Positions 13,301-28,300 are shown, numbered from the stretch's first letter. The stretch: 64,000 nt of DNA from Sapria himalayana (GCA_029783825.1 JAREIK010000801.1:9746891-9810890); one strand, 5' to 3'. The notes: generated by a model not told the origin, from the sequence alone. Numbers and translations are program-made.

Positions 13301-16300
13301 AAAAATTAATATAATAGAGTTTAAAGTGATAACAATTATTACATGTGAGATTTTTTTGAATCTGACACCGTAAAAAATTTTGTTATCCACTTTTTTCTAA
13401 TACTAATTTATTCTATAACAATCAAGCAATAAAGTAACATATATACAACAGATAAAATATATTGAGGTAGATTGCATCATCCTAATGAAAAAGATTTAGG
13501 ATAAGACAATTACTATAATATATATTTAAATAATTGAGCAATCAACAAATATTTTTATAAATATTTTAAATAAAATTTTGCTTACTTCTCTCATTCAAAT
13601 TTGATGTTCTAGACTTATATGCATCAACTTGACAAAGAATATTGCAGCTTACAACCACAAAATCTCTTGTAAATATTATTTTATTATTATTATTTTATTA
13701 TTATTATTATTTTATTATTATTATTATTTTATTATTATTATTTTATTATTATTATTTTATTATTATATCATTATTGATATGAGCATCATGTTTCTCAATC
13801 TATTGACTCAAATAATAAGAATCTTGCTAGTACAGCATTTTTATTAGGATTTATTGAGATTATTCAACTTGTTGTATATTGTTTATGTGGCTTGAAGTTG
13901 AGCATATACATTTACAGCAAGTAATATGGCCACATTGGAAAACCATCTTTTGATTGTTAAGCTTTTCTTGGCAGATTGGGCATGCATCCTCATCTTTAAG
14001 CTTGTCTTCTGTCATCATCTCCATCGCCCTTGGTGTAACATTCACTTGTTGAGTTGGTGCAGAATCATCCGCACTTCCTGATGCTGATTTCTTCTGTTTG
14101 GATAGGACCAAAGCCTGAAAGTGATTGACATTGGAAGAAATGCCAACAAAAGCATTATATTTAGAATTTGTGGACTAAAGAACAAATCACCCATAAATAT
14201 TTATATTTCTTTCTCATATTACAAAGGGATAAAATTAAGCACTTATACAACATAAATTTTTATTGTTTCTGTCCTACTAAGATGAGCAATTTGAAAATGA
14301 AATAATTCATAAGCTCCCATTGTTGATACCTTCAAATAGCGAAGCCTCCCTTTCATACGTGACAATGAAGACATGGCAATTAACTTATCATTAGAATGTA
14401 CCACAATGGCAGCGTCTAATTCATGTGGATCTAAACTATCAATAGCACTATCATTCTCTTTCTCTTTAAGGCGTAAACGAGAGACTGCCATCTTAATTTC
14501 ATCATGAGCACGCAGAAGCTGAGCTTGGACAACAGCCAAAGATCTTGCATGATTGTATTCCTTCCTCATGGCCTTCATGAAAAAAAATAAATAAAAAATA
14601 AAAAGTAAAAAAGAAGAAAGTAGAAAAATATCAGATTTTTAGCATACATGATATGTTTTTCATCCATATAACTAAAGATATAAGCATGTCTAGAAATTTC
14701 GTCTGCTTGGACTTATATGGAAAATGTTTTTATTCGATTGATTGCTTCCACGTTTCAGTAATAACAGAAGCAAGTTAAGCAATATATCAACAAGGGCACG
14801 AAACTCACTCAAGTTGATCAACTTATAATCCTTTAGCCTACTAATTTGTACTGTCCCACCTAATCAATCCCTAATTGGCTTTAACCAACTCAATCCTTTC
14901 TCATTTCAAGCTTTTTAGAACCAAAGATACAAGCAAGAGACTCAAGTAGGTTAAACCCAAGTATCTCATTAAGTTGTTTGGATGGAACATCTTAATTATC
15001 TCATTCAGGTTCCACTGAATAAAGCTGAACAATTTTATCATCGTTATCACTAGAGAAATCAGACCCTGATGCAATGACAAATATCTTCGGTCAAAGAAGA
15101 TCAATCTCAAATTTTAGACCTTTTTAGACTGAGCTTCCTCATCCCCAATTTATCAAAAGTAAGACTTGCCTACATTTACCTATCTTAGATCCCATTTGAT
15201 GAGAGTATGGTGCACTAGATACGAACTTTTTTTTATCAATACTATATATTAAAACCTAAGAGATTAAGAAAAAAATAATAATAAGACTCATAATATAAAA
15301 ATAACATACATGTCACCCTTATATAACAGGCATAAATAATTGGGACAGCCTATAGGGTGGGTACTCTCATCAAAAGCATTAACTAAAAAAAACAAAGTAG
15401 TAAACCGCAACACCTCCCCTAAAGCTACCACATACAAGTTCAAATGACTAAACTTGGAAAAAAGAAAATTAACATGAGATATCTTCAAGACCTTCGTGAA
15501 TATATCCATTGAATATTTTACTGTCAATGTATATAGTAGTCAAGGTTTCATCATGAATTTTCTTCTCGAAAAAAAATCATTCCTATGTGTTTCATTCGCT
15601 CTTAAAATACTAGATTAAAAATTATATGCTCGTTGTATAACTATTACAGTGAAGTATAATGAGTATAAAAAAATAAATATTGAATTATCTCAAGAAAATA
15701 TCACATTTACTTTGAATTATGCATTTATATTAAATATCAAAATAACTACATATCTCTTACTTTTTAAAAGATGATTGACTCCAAGAAAAATATAAAAACC
15801 CATCATAGATCTCCTTTTAATGCATCCAAGTGCCCAACTTGAATGTGAAAACCAAATTAACTGCAATTAACTATGATCCTTGAAAGATATCCTAAATCCA
15901 TGAGACTTTTTTAAATAACTCAGTAAGCAAAGAATTACTTGAAAAATAACATGATGAGTAGAATCTAGAAAATAACTAATTAAATTGACTACATATATTA
16001 TATCTAGTCAAATCATAGTTATATAATTAATATTTTTTGCAACTTTCATATAAATAATAAAGTCAAAAAAATGGATAGTATTAAAAAAAATTAGTCATTA
16101 TTTGAATTAATAAAAAAATCTACTAAAATATAACCTAAAAGACTAACCTTTAGAAGATTATCAAGTACATAGTTATTTTATGACAAGATTAAACTCTTAA
16201 TAGAATAAGTCATCTCGAATATCATCATCATCATCATTATCATCTAAATAGTATATATCAAATATATAAAAATATTTAGTATTATATAACTCCATTTCAT

Positions 16301-19300
16301 GTAAATCTTCTTTTTTCACTACTAAAAAATATGATAATACCAACCAAAAAATTCAATCGATAATTGCTGATCAAAAAATGACCAGTTAGCGACCAAAAAA
16401 GTGTATCAAAAAAAATTATGCCGACCAAATTTGCGACAAAATACCAACATAATTACCGACCAAATTTGCGACAAAATACCAACATAATTACCGACCAAAT
16501 ATTTTTTGGTCATAAATTAGTCTGTAGAATAGTTATCGAATATATTATCGACCATTTAACGATATATCACTATAATTGGTCGACACCATATTTTTTCAAA
16601 TTATTTATAGTTTCATATTTATCGACCATTTACCGACCAAATATATAGGTTGATAATTAATGACCAAATCACGACCAATTTAGAGATCCAATGAGGCACA
16701 TCCCAAAGAGGCACATCAAAAAAATTTTGTTTCGACCAAATTACAAACCAACTATCGACTAAATATATTTGATCAGGAATATAATCTATAAATTAGGAAA
16801 AAAATAACGAGAAATATTTCCGAAAGATTACCGACCATTTAATAATGAAAAATACATAAACATTAAAAATAGTCGGTACAGTGGTTATCCAATATATTTT
16901 TAAGGTCGTAATTACCGACCAAACTACCGATCGAATATTAAGGTCGTAATTACCGACCAAACTACCGATCGAATATTAAGGTCGGTAATTACAGACCTTT
17001 TCATGACAGGATACCAACCCTAACTCTCGACCAAATATTTTTGGTGGAAAATTGGTCAGTAAATTATGATAGAAATAGCTAATAAAAATTATCAACTAAT
17101 TACCAAATATTTAATGATCAAAAATATATTACCATTAAAATTGATCGGTAAATAAACTTTCAGATACTTATTGATTTTTTATCACTGATCGTTTACCGAC
17201 TATAATTTTGGTCGGCAATTCATTGTTTTAATTTTTTGATTTAAAAATTATTTGCTAAGTTATTTAATCCTAAATAGTCAAAACTCCATCGTTTTTCCGA
17301 ATCAGAGCCGATTGTAAGCAAGAAAACACAAAAAATTGATATTTCTTTTGAATCCAGGTAAGTTTTTCTTTGTTCTTCTCCTTCAAATTGCTTATACACA
17401 TCTCCCTCTCTCTGAATTATATATAGATATTCTGAATTTCAATTTTCAGTATATTCGAGTATTAGGTTTTTTTTTCTCCTCTTAATTTCTTAATTTTTGC
17501 TTTGATTTCATTTAACCTAACATTATTATGACTCGACACAATTAATTAAACTATAATTTTTTATTTTTTAAAATTTGTTCATCTATGGTGTATATCTTTA
17601 GGTTTTTAGTGATTTTGATTTTAATTACATTATGTTTGCATCCAAATAATCTTAATGTTAATAGTTTATATTTATATAATCATAGGACATTATGTATAAA
17701 TGTCTATACTTTACTATATATTATGATTTATGGTAAATCAAACTTTTATTTTATGTTAATCTTAAATGTATATAATAGTATATATAAACTTTTATACATT
17801 TATATAATCGAATGATATTATGTATAAATATTTATATTTTAATATATATAAACGTATTACATTATAAATATACATTGATATATTTATATAAACATATAAT
17901 TTTATATATAAATATTTATACATATGTATTAATATTTATAAATATCTATACAAAATTTACATTAAACTATTCATTTATATATTTTCTTATATAATAATTA
18001 TGTAATATTAAATGATTATATAAATATGTAAATGTTTATATTACATATTATTTTTTATATAAATATAGAATATTCATAATGTTTATATAAATGTGATATA
18101 TACTATATATTATTTATAAAATTGTTACATATATATATATATAATAATATTTAAGTAACATTTATAAAAATATGTTATTCACATATATTATATAGATACA
18201 CGTGTTTAATTATATAATCATATGCCATTTTATATAAAAATATTTATAACTATATTTATAATAAAGATAACTATTTTTATAACTATATTTATGACTTTAT
18301 ATAACTAAATTGTAACTATATAATAATGTATAACCATATGTGTAATTTTATATAACTATATTTCTTAAAAAATATACTATATGTATACTAATATATAACT
18401 ATATATAATTATAATTTACTAAATATATATCTTTATAAATGTTAAATATAATTATATTTTTTTACATATATATTTATAACTATATGTGTATAACTATATA
18501 TAAATATGTAACACTATATATAATTAAATATAACTATATTTGTAACTATATATACATATATGTATTCATATAATTAAATTAAAATATTTATTTATAACGT
18601 TGTATATATTTATGTATACCTACTTATCACTACTTGTATAAATATATCTATAAATAACTATTTGTTTAATTATATATAACTATTTATAACTATATATATT
18701 ACATGTAAAATAATTTATAACTATAAATAATTGTATCTTACTATGTGTATAACTTTAAAAGTTTTATGTATAATTATATTTAATATTAAATTTACAACTT
18801 ATATTTAATATATATTTATATATAATAATATATAAAAAAGTATTTTACTATATATATACCTATACATAACTATATGTATAAATATATAAAATTAAATTAA
18901 CAAATATATAAACCTACATGTATAAATATACGTTTAACTATATGTGTAACTATATGTATAATTAAATATAATAATAATTATAATTAAATGTATAACAACA
19001 TACAATATTATGTTAAACTATATGTATATAACTATATATAAATATTTGTATAACTAAATAAATGTCTATACAATTATATATAATTATATTTGTAACTGTA
19101 TATACATTTATGTATTAATATAATTAAATCAAAATATTTTTTTATAACATTGTTCATATTTATTTATAATCACGGATAATAACTTGTATTAATATACCTA
19201 TATATAACTATATGTTTTATTATATATAATTATTTATAACTATATATATTTTATGTAAAATAATATACAACTAAAATAATTGTATCATACTATGTGTATA

Positions 19301-22300
19301 ACTTTAAAAGTTTTATACATAATTATATTTTAATATACTATATGTAAAATTATATGAACATATATATAAATCTACATGTATAAATATATGTTTAACTATA
19401 TGTGTAACTATATATATAATCACATGTAACTATATTTATAATTACATGTATAACAACATACAATATTATTCTAAACTATGTGTATAACTATATATAAATA
19501 TTTGTATATCTAAATAAATATCTATATAGTTATATATAACTATAATTAGAGACAATTGCTTTTGTTAAATAAAATAATTTTTTTAACTAGTTATGGAAGA
19601 CGGCCGTGAATAGATGTACAAGAATTGAATAGTGAATGAAATATTCTTTAATGAATAGTGGAATAAAGTTGATGAATTTGTTAAGTTTGCTCTGAGACAT
19701 CCTAAGTGTGTGAATGATGGTACAGATATATGATATCCTTAAACTTTAGTTAAATGCCAAAATAAAAAGTTTTTGAATGTTGAGACTGAAGATGCATTTG
19801 TATAGAAATGATTTTGTAGCGGATTACTATGTTTGGATATACCATGGTAAAAAATAAGTCCACTAGAAGTTTTCGAGTTCAGTACAGGTGTCAATAAATG
19901 AAACTAATCAAATGATCTCGGATAATATTAATCATACTATATACCATAAAATAGTTCTTGATGCCGTGGATCCTGAATTCAACCCGAATAAGGAACATCA
20001 TGCCGAGATAAGGAATTTCTATGACATAATTCGAGCTGGAAACAAACCTGTATATGAGAAAAATTCTAAGTATATTCAACTTTCTGCAACCGTGAGGATG
20101 TTGGAAATAAAATACAGACACAGGTGTTCACAAGTATGGTTTGATGATATGTCTAAATTCATTCAAGAATTATTACCAAAAGACAATTTGATCCCATTGG
20201 ATTTCTACAGCAAGAAGAAGTTAGAGGCTTGGGATTACCAGTACAGGTCATTCATTATTGTATGAATAATTGTATAATATACTAGAGTGATGACTGTAAC
20301 TTTAACATTTGTAAAATATGTGAGCATGCTAGGTATAAGCAAAATGTTAGGGGTCCTGAAAATATATTATATATACATAAGTTAAAGGTATCGTATAAGA
20401 AGATATACTATTTTCCATTAATACCTTGGTTGCAGAGATTGTATGCATCAACCGCAACGGCTAATTAGATAATGTGGTATTCAGAGTATCATATGGAGGA
20501 TGATATGATGTGGCACCATTCTGATGCACATTCTTGAAAACATTTTGATGAGTATTTTCTTGATTTTTTTTTTGAAGTTCAAAATGTTAAGCTGGGTTTA
20601 TTTGCTGATGATTTTCAGTCGTTTGGTCAATCTAGATAGCAATATTCTTTGTGACTTGTGCTGGTAACCCCGCATAATTTGCATCCAGACTTATGTATGA
20701 AGGAGGAATTTATGTTTTTGACTATGTTAGTACTGAGACCTACAAATCCAAAGAGAAAAATAGATATTTTCTTGCATCCATTAATAGTGGAGTTAAAAAG
20801 TCTTTGGGGTGTTGGGGTTCAAACTTATGATATTTCCAAATGACAAAATTTTCAAATGCGTGTTGCTCTCATGTGGACCATAAATGACTTTCCAACATAT
20901 TCTATGATGTCTATGTGGAGTACAACTGGTATGTTGGCATGTCCGTATTGTATGAAAGATTCTGATACTTTTAGATTAATTAAGAGCGAAAAATAATTGT
21001 GATTCGATAACATTCAGAAAATTTTGCTCATTAATCATCAGTATCGACGTAACACCAAAGACTTCATTAAGAATAAAAAAGTTACTAAATAATTCCTGGG
21101 GATTAGATCAGAGGATGATATTCAATAGGAAGTGAATAACAGATGATTGAGAAAGGTGATAGGCGTTGATGCTGAGGTTGTGAATGCAGCTATATCTAAG
21201 ACTTGTGGGTAAAATAGAGGTGTCAAACGAAACATGCCGGCCCAGCCATTTTTTTTAGCACACCCGTGCTTTGGTGCCAGGCCAGGCACGTCACGGTTAC
21301 TGTACCATGTCGTGCATGGCCCATCATGGTTTATCAAAGCCAAGCCCAGCACGACCCGGCAGCACGGCGGGCCGTGCCGTGCCGGGTCAAGCCCATACGA
21401 GCATGGTTTAATAGAATACTTTAAAAAATCTTTTAAAGTATTCTATTAAACTTTATATAAAATATATATTATATCATATATAAATGATGTATAATATATT
21501 AAATTTATAAAATGAAAATTGTTAAAAATTTAATAAATTATAAAGTTTAAATTTTTTTATTAAAAATATAATATAAATAAATTACAAAGTTAAAAATTTA
21601 AATTGGTAAATTGATAATTATTAAAAAGATTTATAACTTGAAAATATTAATAAAGTCTTTTTTTATAATTTAAATTAAATTTAGATTATAATTTACTAGA
21701 ATTAAATTATAGAGTTTTAATTTTTAAAAGAAAATTTTAAACAAAAAAATAAATAAAACAAAAAATTTCATTAAAAAAATTACAAAGTCAAAAAAATAAA
21801 ATCAAACCAAATGACCAATCAGCTAATAGATACCAAACCAAAACAAATACAAGTTTCAACATAACATAAAAAAAACATACAATCAATAAAAAATAAAATA
21901 TCAAAATCAAAAAATAGAATCAATAATAAATCACAAAAATCATCAACTGTGTCCGTGACCGTGAGACATCAAAAATCAAAATCAAGTGGCAATGACAAAT
22001 AGAATGTGGCGTGGTATACTGGCATGGCATGGCACTGGCAATTGGTGTCTGGCAACGGGCAAGGGAAACTGGCAACTACGTCAATCGTCAATCAGCATAT
22101 CATAAGCATCATCAACCGTAACAACAAGATCACTATCATATGGATCATCATCATCAGCAATCAACTCATCCACTTTCGTAGTGAATGCGGATGCAGTCCC
22201 CATCCCAGCCCCAGTACAATCATGGATGATAAACTTCAAATCCTCTCAATCTTTCAAACAGACCAAAGTCTCAATAAGAACACATATTCGTCGTGTCATA

Positions 22301-25300
22301 AAAAATATTCAGATATTTCATAAATAAAATTCCTGAAGCCCAGTCAATGTCGTCAATAATAAGTTCGTCACTCTTACTATTGACGTAGTTTGATATCACG
22401 TGTTCGTATCCAACACATGACTCCAACATCAAATAGGTATAATTCCAACGGTGTCTCACATCTGATTGGGATTTCTTATTCTTAAGATTCACAAACAAAC
22501 AAAGACTATCAAGATCTTGTTATCTGCGAGGAGTGCGAATATATTTTAGTACATTACGTATATTATCCAAGGCGGGAGAACACACCTTCATACCCGCTTG
22601 AACAATCAGGTTAGTCACGTGATACACGCATCAAACATGAAAGATCTCTCCTAATAGTGAGTCTCTAATATTCTTAACAAACATGCTAATCGCTACTTCA
22701 TTATTAGATGCATTATCGAATGTGAAACTATAAATTTTATTTTAAATTTTATATTCCCTAAAGATTTTCATTATACACTCGAAAATGATCGGGTCATCAT
22801 GAGGATGAAGAATCTCATAGAATCCTAAAATTTTTTTATTCATTGTCCAGTTAGAATCTACATAGTGGATGGTGAGACATGCATAAGATGATTCATCGCG
22901 ACTTGTCCAGATATCTGACATCACGGACACCACTTGACTATATGTCATAAATTCATTAATTACTTTTTATTTTTCTAACTTATATATCTTTTGTATGTCA
23001 TTCCTAGATGTGGACCAAGGAATCCTATGATAAGCAAGTTAAAAATATGTCTGCATGATGTACATTACCTTTGGATCTTCTAAAAAACTGATTGGAAGAC
23101 CCAACAATATAATAAGTCTAATCATGTCATCCCTACCCAACTCGCTGGAGTATATGAAGGGAGTAAACTTTGAGACTAAACTCTATCCGGTCTCAAAAAA
23201 TACAGTACAAAGTTGGGTTTGCCTAGAATCTAATGAATCATATTTTTTGGTACATAATTCGGCATGCCTCTTAAGGTGTCCAGTCCCAAACGAACTCTCA
23301 CAAGTTAAATTTCTCATACAATATATGCACTGTGTAATTTCTTCTTTCTCACCTCTAATATTTTTTTATTTTATTAAATTAAAATGAGTCATTAACTATA
23401 GAAGTCATAGTTTTTTTTAGAAGTTTGGGTTAAGATGACTGGAGAAACTAAAGTTCCAGCAGCTTCAGACTTCAGTGTAAGATTTTCATTTTCTAAATTT
23501 AAATATGTTTCATTAGTATTTATCATTTTTTTGGATTTTTGTTAAACAAGACACAGAAGATAGGGACTAGATAATAGATTTTAGATTTTACTATTTTAGG
23601 ACTAGAGAGAGAAAAAAAAATTAAAATAAATTACCCGATAAAGTAATGAGTTCGATCACGTGTACGGTGCACCACAGTCTAGTTCAAATTTCCAAACCCG
23701 AGTTGAAAGTCTTAAAAAGCCGAGCTGAATGACGAAATCACGAGTTCTGAGAGAGAGAAAAGCAAGAGTTTTAAGAGTGAGAATGTGAGATTTAAGAATA
23801 AATGTTTATGAAAAACATAAATATTATAGAGGGGTGGGGAGAATTTTATAGATTAAAAGAAATTTAAAAAAAAGTATTTTTTTTGTTTTTTTTAATTTTT
23901 TATAGTATTTTAGGGGGCAGAATCATGAGGGACATCAGATTTTACCCCCTAGCCGTTGGAGGCGAGATCCAACAGTTGTATTTCAATTTTTTTTACATTT
24001 GCCCGTTTGGGGGGTGGTGAGGAATCTGGTCGGGCATGACCATGGGTCGGGTCTGATTGGACCCGTGCCGGCGCTGGCGTGGTTGTGGATGTGGGGTGTG
24101 GTGCGGGTGGGGACTTGGGGGTCGTGGGGTGCCGGGTGTGAGCCTGACCTTGACCCGTGCCGATGGGCCGTGCCACGGGCCACCAAACTGTGCCGGCCCA
24201 GGCACGGCCGAATCGTGTCGTGCCAGGCCGGGCCGGGCCGGGCCGATTGAAACCTCTAGAGTAGAATAAGAGAAGTATTTTCTGGGATTTGTCCTACTGG
24301 CATAAACACTTGCTCGGGCATAATCTTAATGTTATGCATATCAAAAAAAATATATTTGACAATATTTTCAATACAGTGTTTAAAATTCCAAGGATAATTA
24401 AGGACACTTACAAGTCAAGAGATGAGTTGAATAAATATTATCGTCGTACTCAATTTGCAAAAAATCTTATCACCAATAAATACTCTGATGTGCTATTTGT
24501 TCTAAATAAATCACAGAAAAAGGTTATGTTGGAGTGAGTAAAAAAACTTAGATTTTCATATGGGTATGCTTCTAATCTTGAGAGATGTGTGGATGCAAAA
24601 AAATTTAAGATGTTCGACATGAAGCGTCATGATTGTCACACATTAATGCAAATGTTGTTACTAATTACTCTTCGAGAATTCCTGCCTAATAGAATATGAG
24701 AGCCAATAACTGAGATTTCTTTATTTTTCAAGCAACTAACTTCTTATTCATTGATTGATGAGAAGTTGAAAAATCTGGATAAATAAATTCTTGTTTCTTA
24801 TGCAATTTTGAGGAAACCTTTCCTTCTAGTTTTTTGACTCAATGGAATATCTTCCAGTACACTTGACTTAAGAAGCTAGGGTAGTTGGTCCTGTTCATTA
24901 TCATTGGATATATCCTACAAAAATATAATATTAAATCACTCAACCAATTATATTCTCATATATATATTTATATATGCACAAAAATGACTTGTAAATATCA
25001 ATAATATTTTTGTAGATACTTGAGGAAAATAAAACATACAATAATAAATAAGGCTCGGGTTGAGAGTTCTATATCAATAAGTTATATTATGAATGAGACT
25101 GCAAAATTCACATTATTCTATTTCAAAGAAGAAGATCCAACAATTTCACTTAAGGAAAAGTCGAATGAGGGTTATCTTTATGACATTATGGATAATGATA
25201 TGTTTGAAATTTTCAAGCCTCAAAGTAAATCAATTAGTGCTGAAGGAAAAAGATATCTAGAAGACTATGAATATACTACAACTCATCTATATGTCCTAAT

Positions 25301-28300
25301 GAATTATCTAGAGGTTCAATCATTCATTGAATAAGTATTTCCTAATAATCAAATAACATCTATTATGCATTATAATTTATTATTTCCTATCAATATATCA
25401 TTAATTTTTAATTTATTTTTTTAGTGAATTTGTTACAGATAAACGTAAAGAATTTCCAAACATGAATAAAGAAGTAATCAATGTCTTGACGAAGAAAAAA
25501 TGTTCATTTTTTAAAAAATACGTATGTTTACTTATAGTGAAAATCACAAAATAATTATATCGTTCTAATAAAAATTTATAATTGTAATCTAAATAATCAA
25601 CTTAATTTTGATTACAGGTTCATAATCGTGCAAAAAAAATTTCTAATCATCATCTTCAAAGTATAACACGAGGTTGCTTAAGAGAGGTTAAAATGTACAA
25701 TGGTTACTGTGTGAATGATTTTAAATTTCACATTAAATCGTATGGTAACTACCGAGCAACAGACAATAAGGGGGTATACATTAAAGAATCCGTATACAAT
25801 GAAACCAAATATGACTATTACGAGACTCTGGTCGAAGTGATCGAGTTAGAATTTGAAGCCCTCCCGGTTAAAAAAATTACGTTATTCAAATATGAATGAT
25901 TCGATCCAATACCACATATTGGTATTTTTGTCCATTCTCGATATAACCTTGTTGATATGCATGATAAAAAATGATTCAACAAATATGAACCTTTTGTCTT
26001 AGCAGTACAAGCATCACAAGTTTATTATTGTAAATATCTTAGTCAAACCGGTCCTAGAAAGGATTGGAAAGTTGTGTGCAAGATAAAAGCTAGAGCTCAA
26101 ATTGACATCCTCACATCACCAAGTACTAATTTCATAGAACCAGTTTTTAAAAATAATGACAATGATGTTATAATCAAAACTGTGATTGGGAACGAAAACG
26201 TCCTTTTAGTCACATCTTCTGAGATGGATATAAGTGAGGAAGTAGATATTGATAAAAATTTAATTGATTATGAGGAAGAAACGAGTGATGAAGACGAGTT
26301 TGAAAATGATATAACTACATCTAAAGAAGAAGACGAACCAGATTTGAATGATTCTGATGATAATGAGTAGACAGTAAGTTTTATGTTATTTTAATCACCA
26401 ATCATTGTTGTTTATTCTCATTGCCTTGTGTATTTTTTACAGAAATGGCACGTGGATGAGGAAGAGGCAGCACGTTGCAAGATCGTACGAGTTATGATAT
26501 AGGCAGCACAGGCTCAGGTATGCGCGAAACAGGTAAAGGGTCATGGATGGATGAGACGCGACAACAGACAGAAATGATTGTGAATGTAACGCAGCAGTAG
26601 AATCAGCTGACTGATCCACATAATGGTCTTGAGACGATGAATGACCAAGAGACGTGTGAGAGAAAGGAGGGAGAGGATCGAGATGTTGGAGAGTCTTTCT
26701 TAGAGCACCCTACAGACGAGACTCTCCATATTGCTCATTTTGATTCGACAATTGATAATCCGTAAAATATAAAACTTAACAAATAATTTATTAATTTATT
26801 AATTTATTTCTTGCTAATAATTTTTTTTTTACAGGACAAAGTTAGAGCCATCTGGTTCCATTTCGAGGGTTCTGAGAATAATTTTCAAGAAGCCATTTAA
26901 ACCTAATAGACAAAATTGAAAGTCATTTACACAGAGATCAATTGATGATTTGGAGAAAATTTAAGATAAATATTACTACCTAAAAATTTTTACATCTTTT
27001 ATTTATTTTTTTGTTCAATGATTAAAAAATTTTTATTTATAATTACATATAGCTTACAGGTGGACACGGCCAAATGAGTCGGTCAAATGTGTGTTCTACA
27101 AACATGTTAGTCGTTATTATGATACCGTGTACGAGATCAAAGATAAATTGCTGAAGAAAAAAAAATTTAAGTGTCCGGGATCATGTTTTCAAGGAGTGGC
27201 AGAATAGATGAGAAGATCCAAATTATAGGAAGATGTGTAATAAACAGAGCGGCAATCGTCGCTCAGAATGGGCTGGGAAGGATAGTGGCATGCATACACA
27301 TACTTGTGGATCTCGCTCTATGCGTGAGTAAGAACGAGCATTGGTATTATATCTAATTTATACTTTTTATATTTATTACTTTGTGAATTGTGTTTAATTA
27401 TACAAATTTTATTTCTCATCAATTTTTTTTTCATTATATTTAATGTATATATTGTGTGTAATTATAGACACGCAAGGAGGGTAAGAAGCCTAGTGCTCAT
27501 CACTTATTCAAATACATGCATACAAAGGCTCATGATGATCAAACTTTCATTGATCATAGATCTCGTGCAGCAAATATAAGTTTAAATAAAAAAAATTAAT
27601 TTTTCTTTTTTTTGATCGAATATAAATTGAAATACTTTTCGTACATTTTTATTAGGCAATATATGAGGAAATGTCTGTTGCTGCGACTCAAGTGTATTCC
27701 CAGTCTACTTCAAGTTCATGTGATGGTGCAACAGGTAGTTTTCATCCATCATCTCCACCAGTTAATGCGAATCAGATTTGGTATGCGGCTATTGATGACA
27801 ATGAGAAGATGTCCGTCTATGACGTCGGTTCGTCGACGTCATCATTCTACTAGACACAGATGACTAGACTATGAATATGAATCTTCAGGATCAGTTTCAA
27901 ATTTATTCTCGAAGATTGAGAAATTTAAGGACATATAGTTTTCATCTATCATCTCCACCAGTTGATGCGAATCAAATTTGGTATGCGGCTATTGATGGCA
28001 AGGAGAAGATGTCCGTCTATGACGTCGGTTCGTCGACATCATCTTTCTACTAGCCCAGATGACCAGACTATGAATCTGAATTTTCAGGATCAGTTTTGAT
28101 CTATTTTCGAAGATTGAGAAATTTAAGGACGAGATGCGAAATTCGATACAATTTCAGTTAGCTGATTCCGAGTGACGCATGATCGACTATGTGGATGATA
28201 GGGATGAGTTACGTATACGTTTTGACTGGCTTACAAAGAAGTTTCAGGAAGGACTGTAGTTCAACCCTTATGATCTACCTCGGATTATTCGGCGTAATGC

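Larger units (their letters stand above)
4311..13904 (+). mobile_element. old Copia LTR retrotransposon, interrupted by a LINE
   Basis: Two diverged direct LTRs (4311-4517, 13668-13904), both TG...CA. The flanking 5-bp duplication is CATAC (4306-4310) and TATAC (13905-13909). A primer-binding-like TGATATCAGAGAT follows the 5' LTR (family consensus TGGTATCAGAGC). Pol remnants on the plus strand appear before and after the LINE at 7334-12823. Many stops show it is dead. Without the LINE it is about 4.1 kb. It sits in an intron of about 74 bp and is opposite in orientation to SHPRH. Confidence 0.88.
19593..26370 (+). pseudogene. CACTA TNPD-like transposase (tnp2 family), interrupted
   Basis: Starts MEDGRE near 19593. 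Recognisable blocks are: VDEFVKFALRHP (N-terminal transposase-associated zinc-finger region); VLDAVDPEFNPN (19945); LEAWDYQYRSF; LRPTNPKRKIDIFLHPLIVELKSLWGVGV and MRVALMWTINDFPTYSM (20700-20910, tnp2 core); then the hAT insertion; then YWHKHLLGHNLNVMHIKKN (24290), YGYASNLERCVDAKK and MKRHDCHTLMQMLL (24600). The C-terminal block (25690-26100, DUF4216-like) has YYETLVEVIELEFE and EPFVLAVQASQVYYC-YL. Introns fit near 25335-25423 and 25520-25618. Stops are scattered, several TAG or TGA where the family has Trp. Transposase for excision and insertion; inactive. Confidence 0.85.

Noticed and set aside
13629..13847. 72-residue open frame rich in Leu, Ile and Tyr
   Set aside because: Translation of the TTA/TTTA repeat in the Copia 3' LTR.
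17585..17994. Hydrophobic open frames in the AT-only tract
   Set aside because: Ile/Tyr/Asn/Leu-only translation is what A/T sequence gives; no motif.
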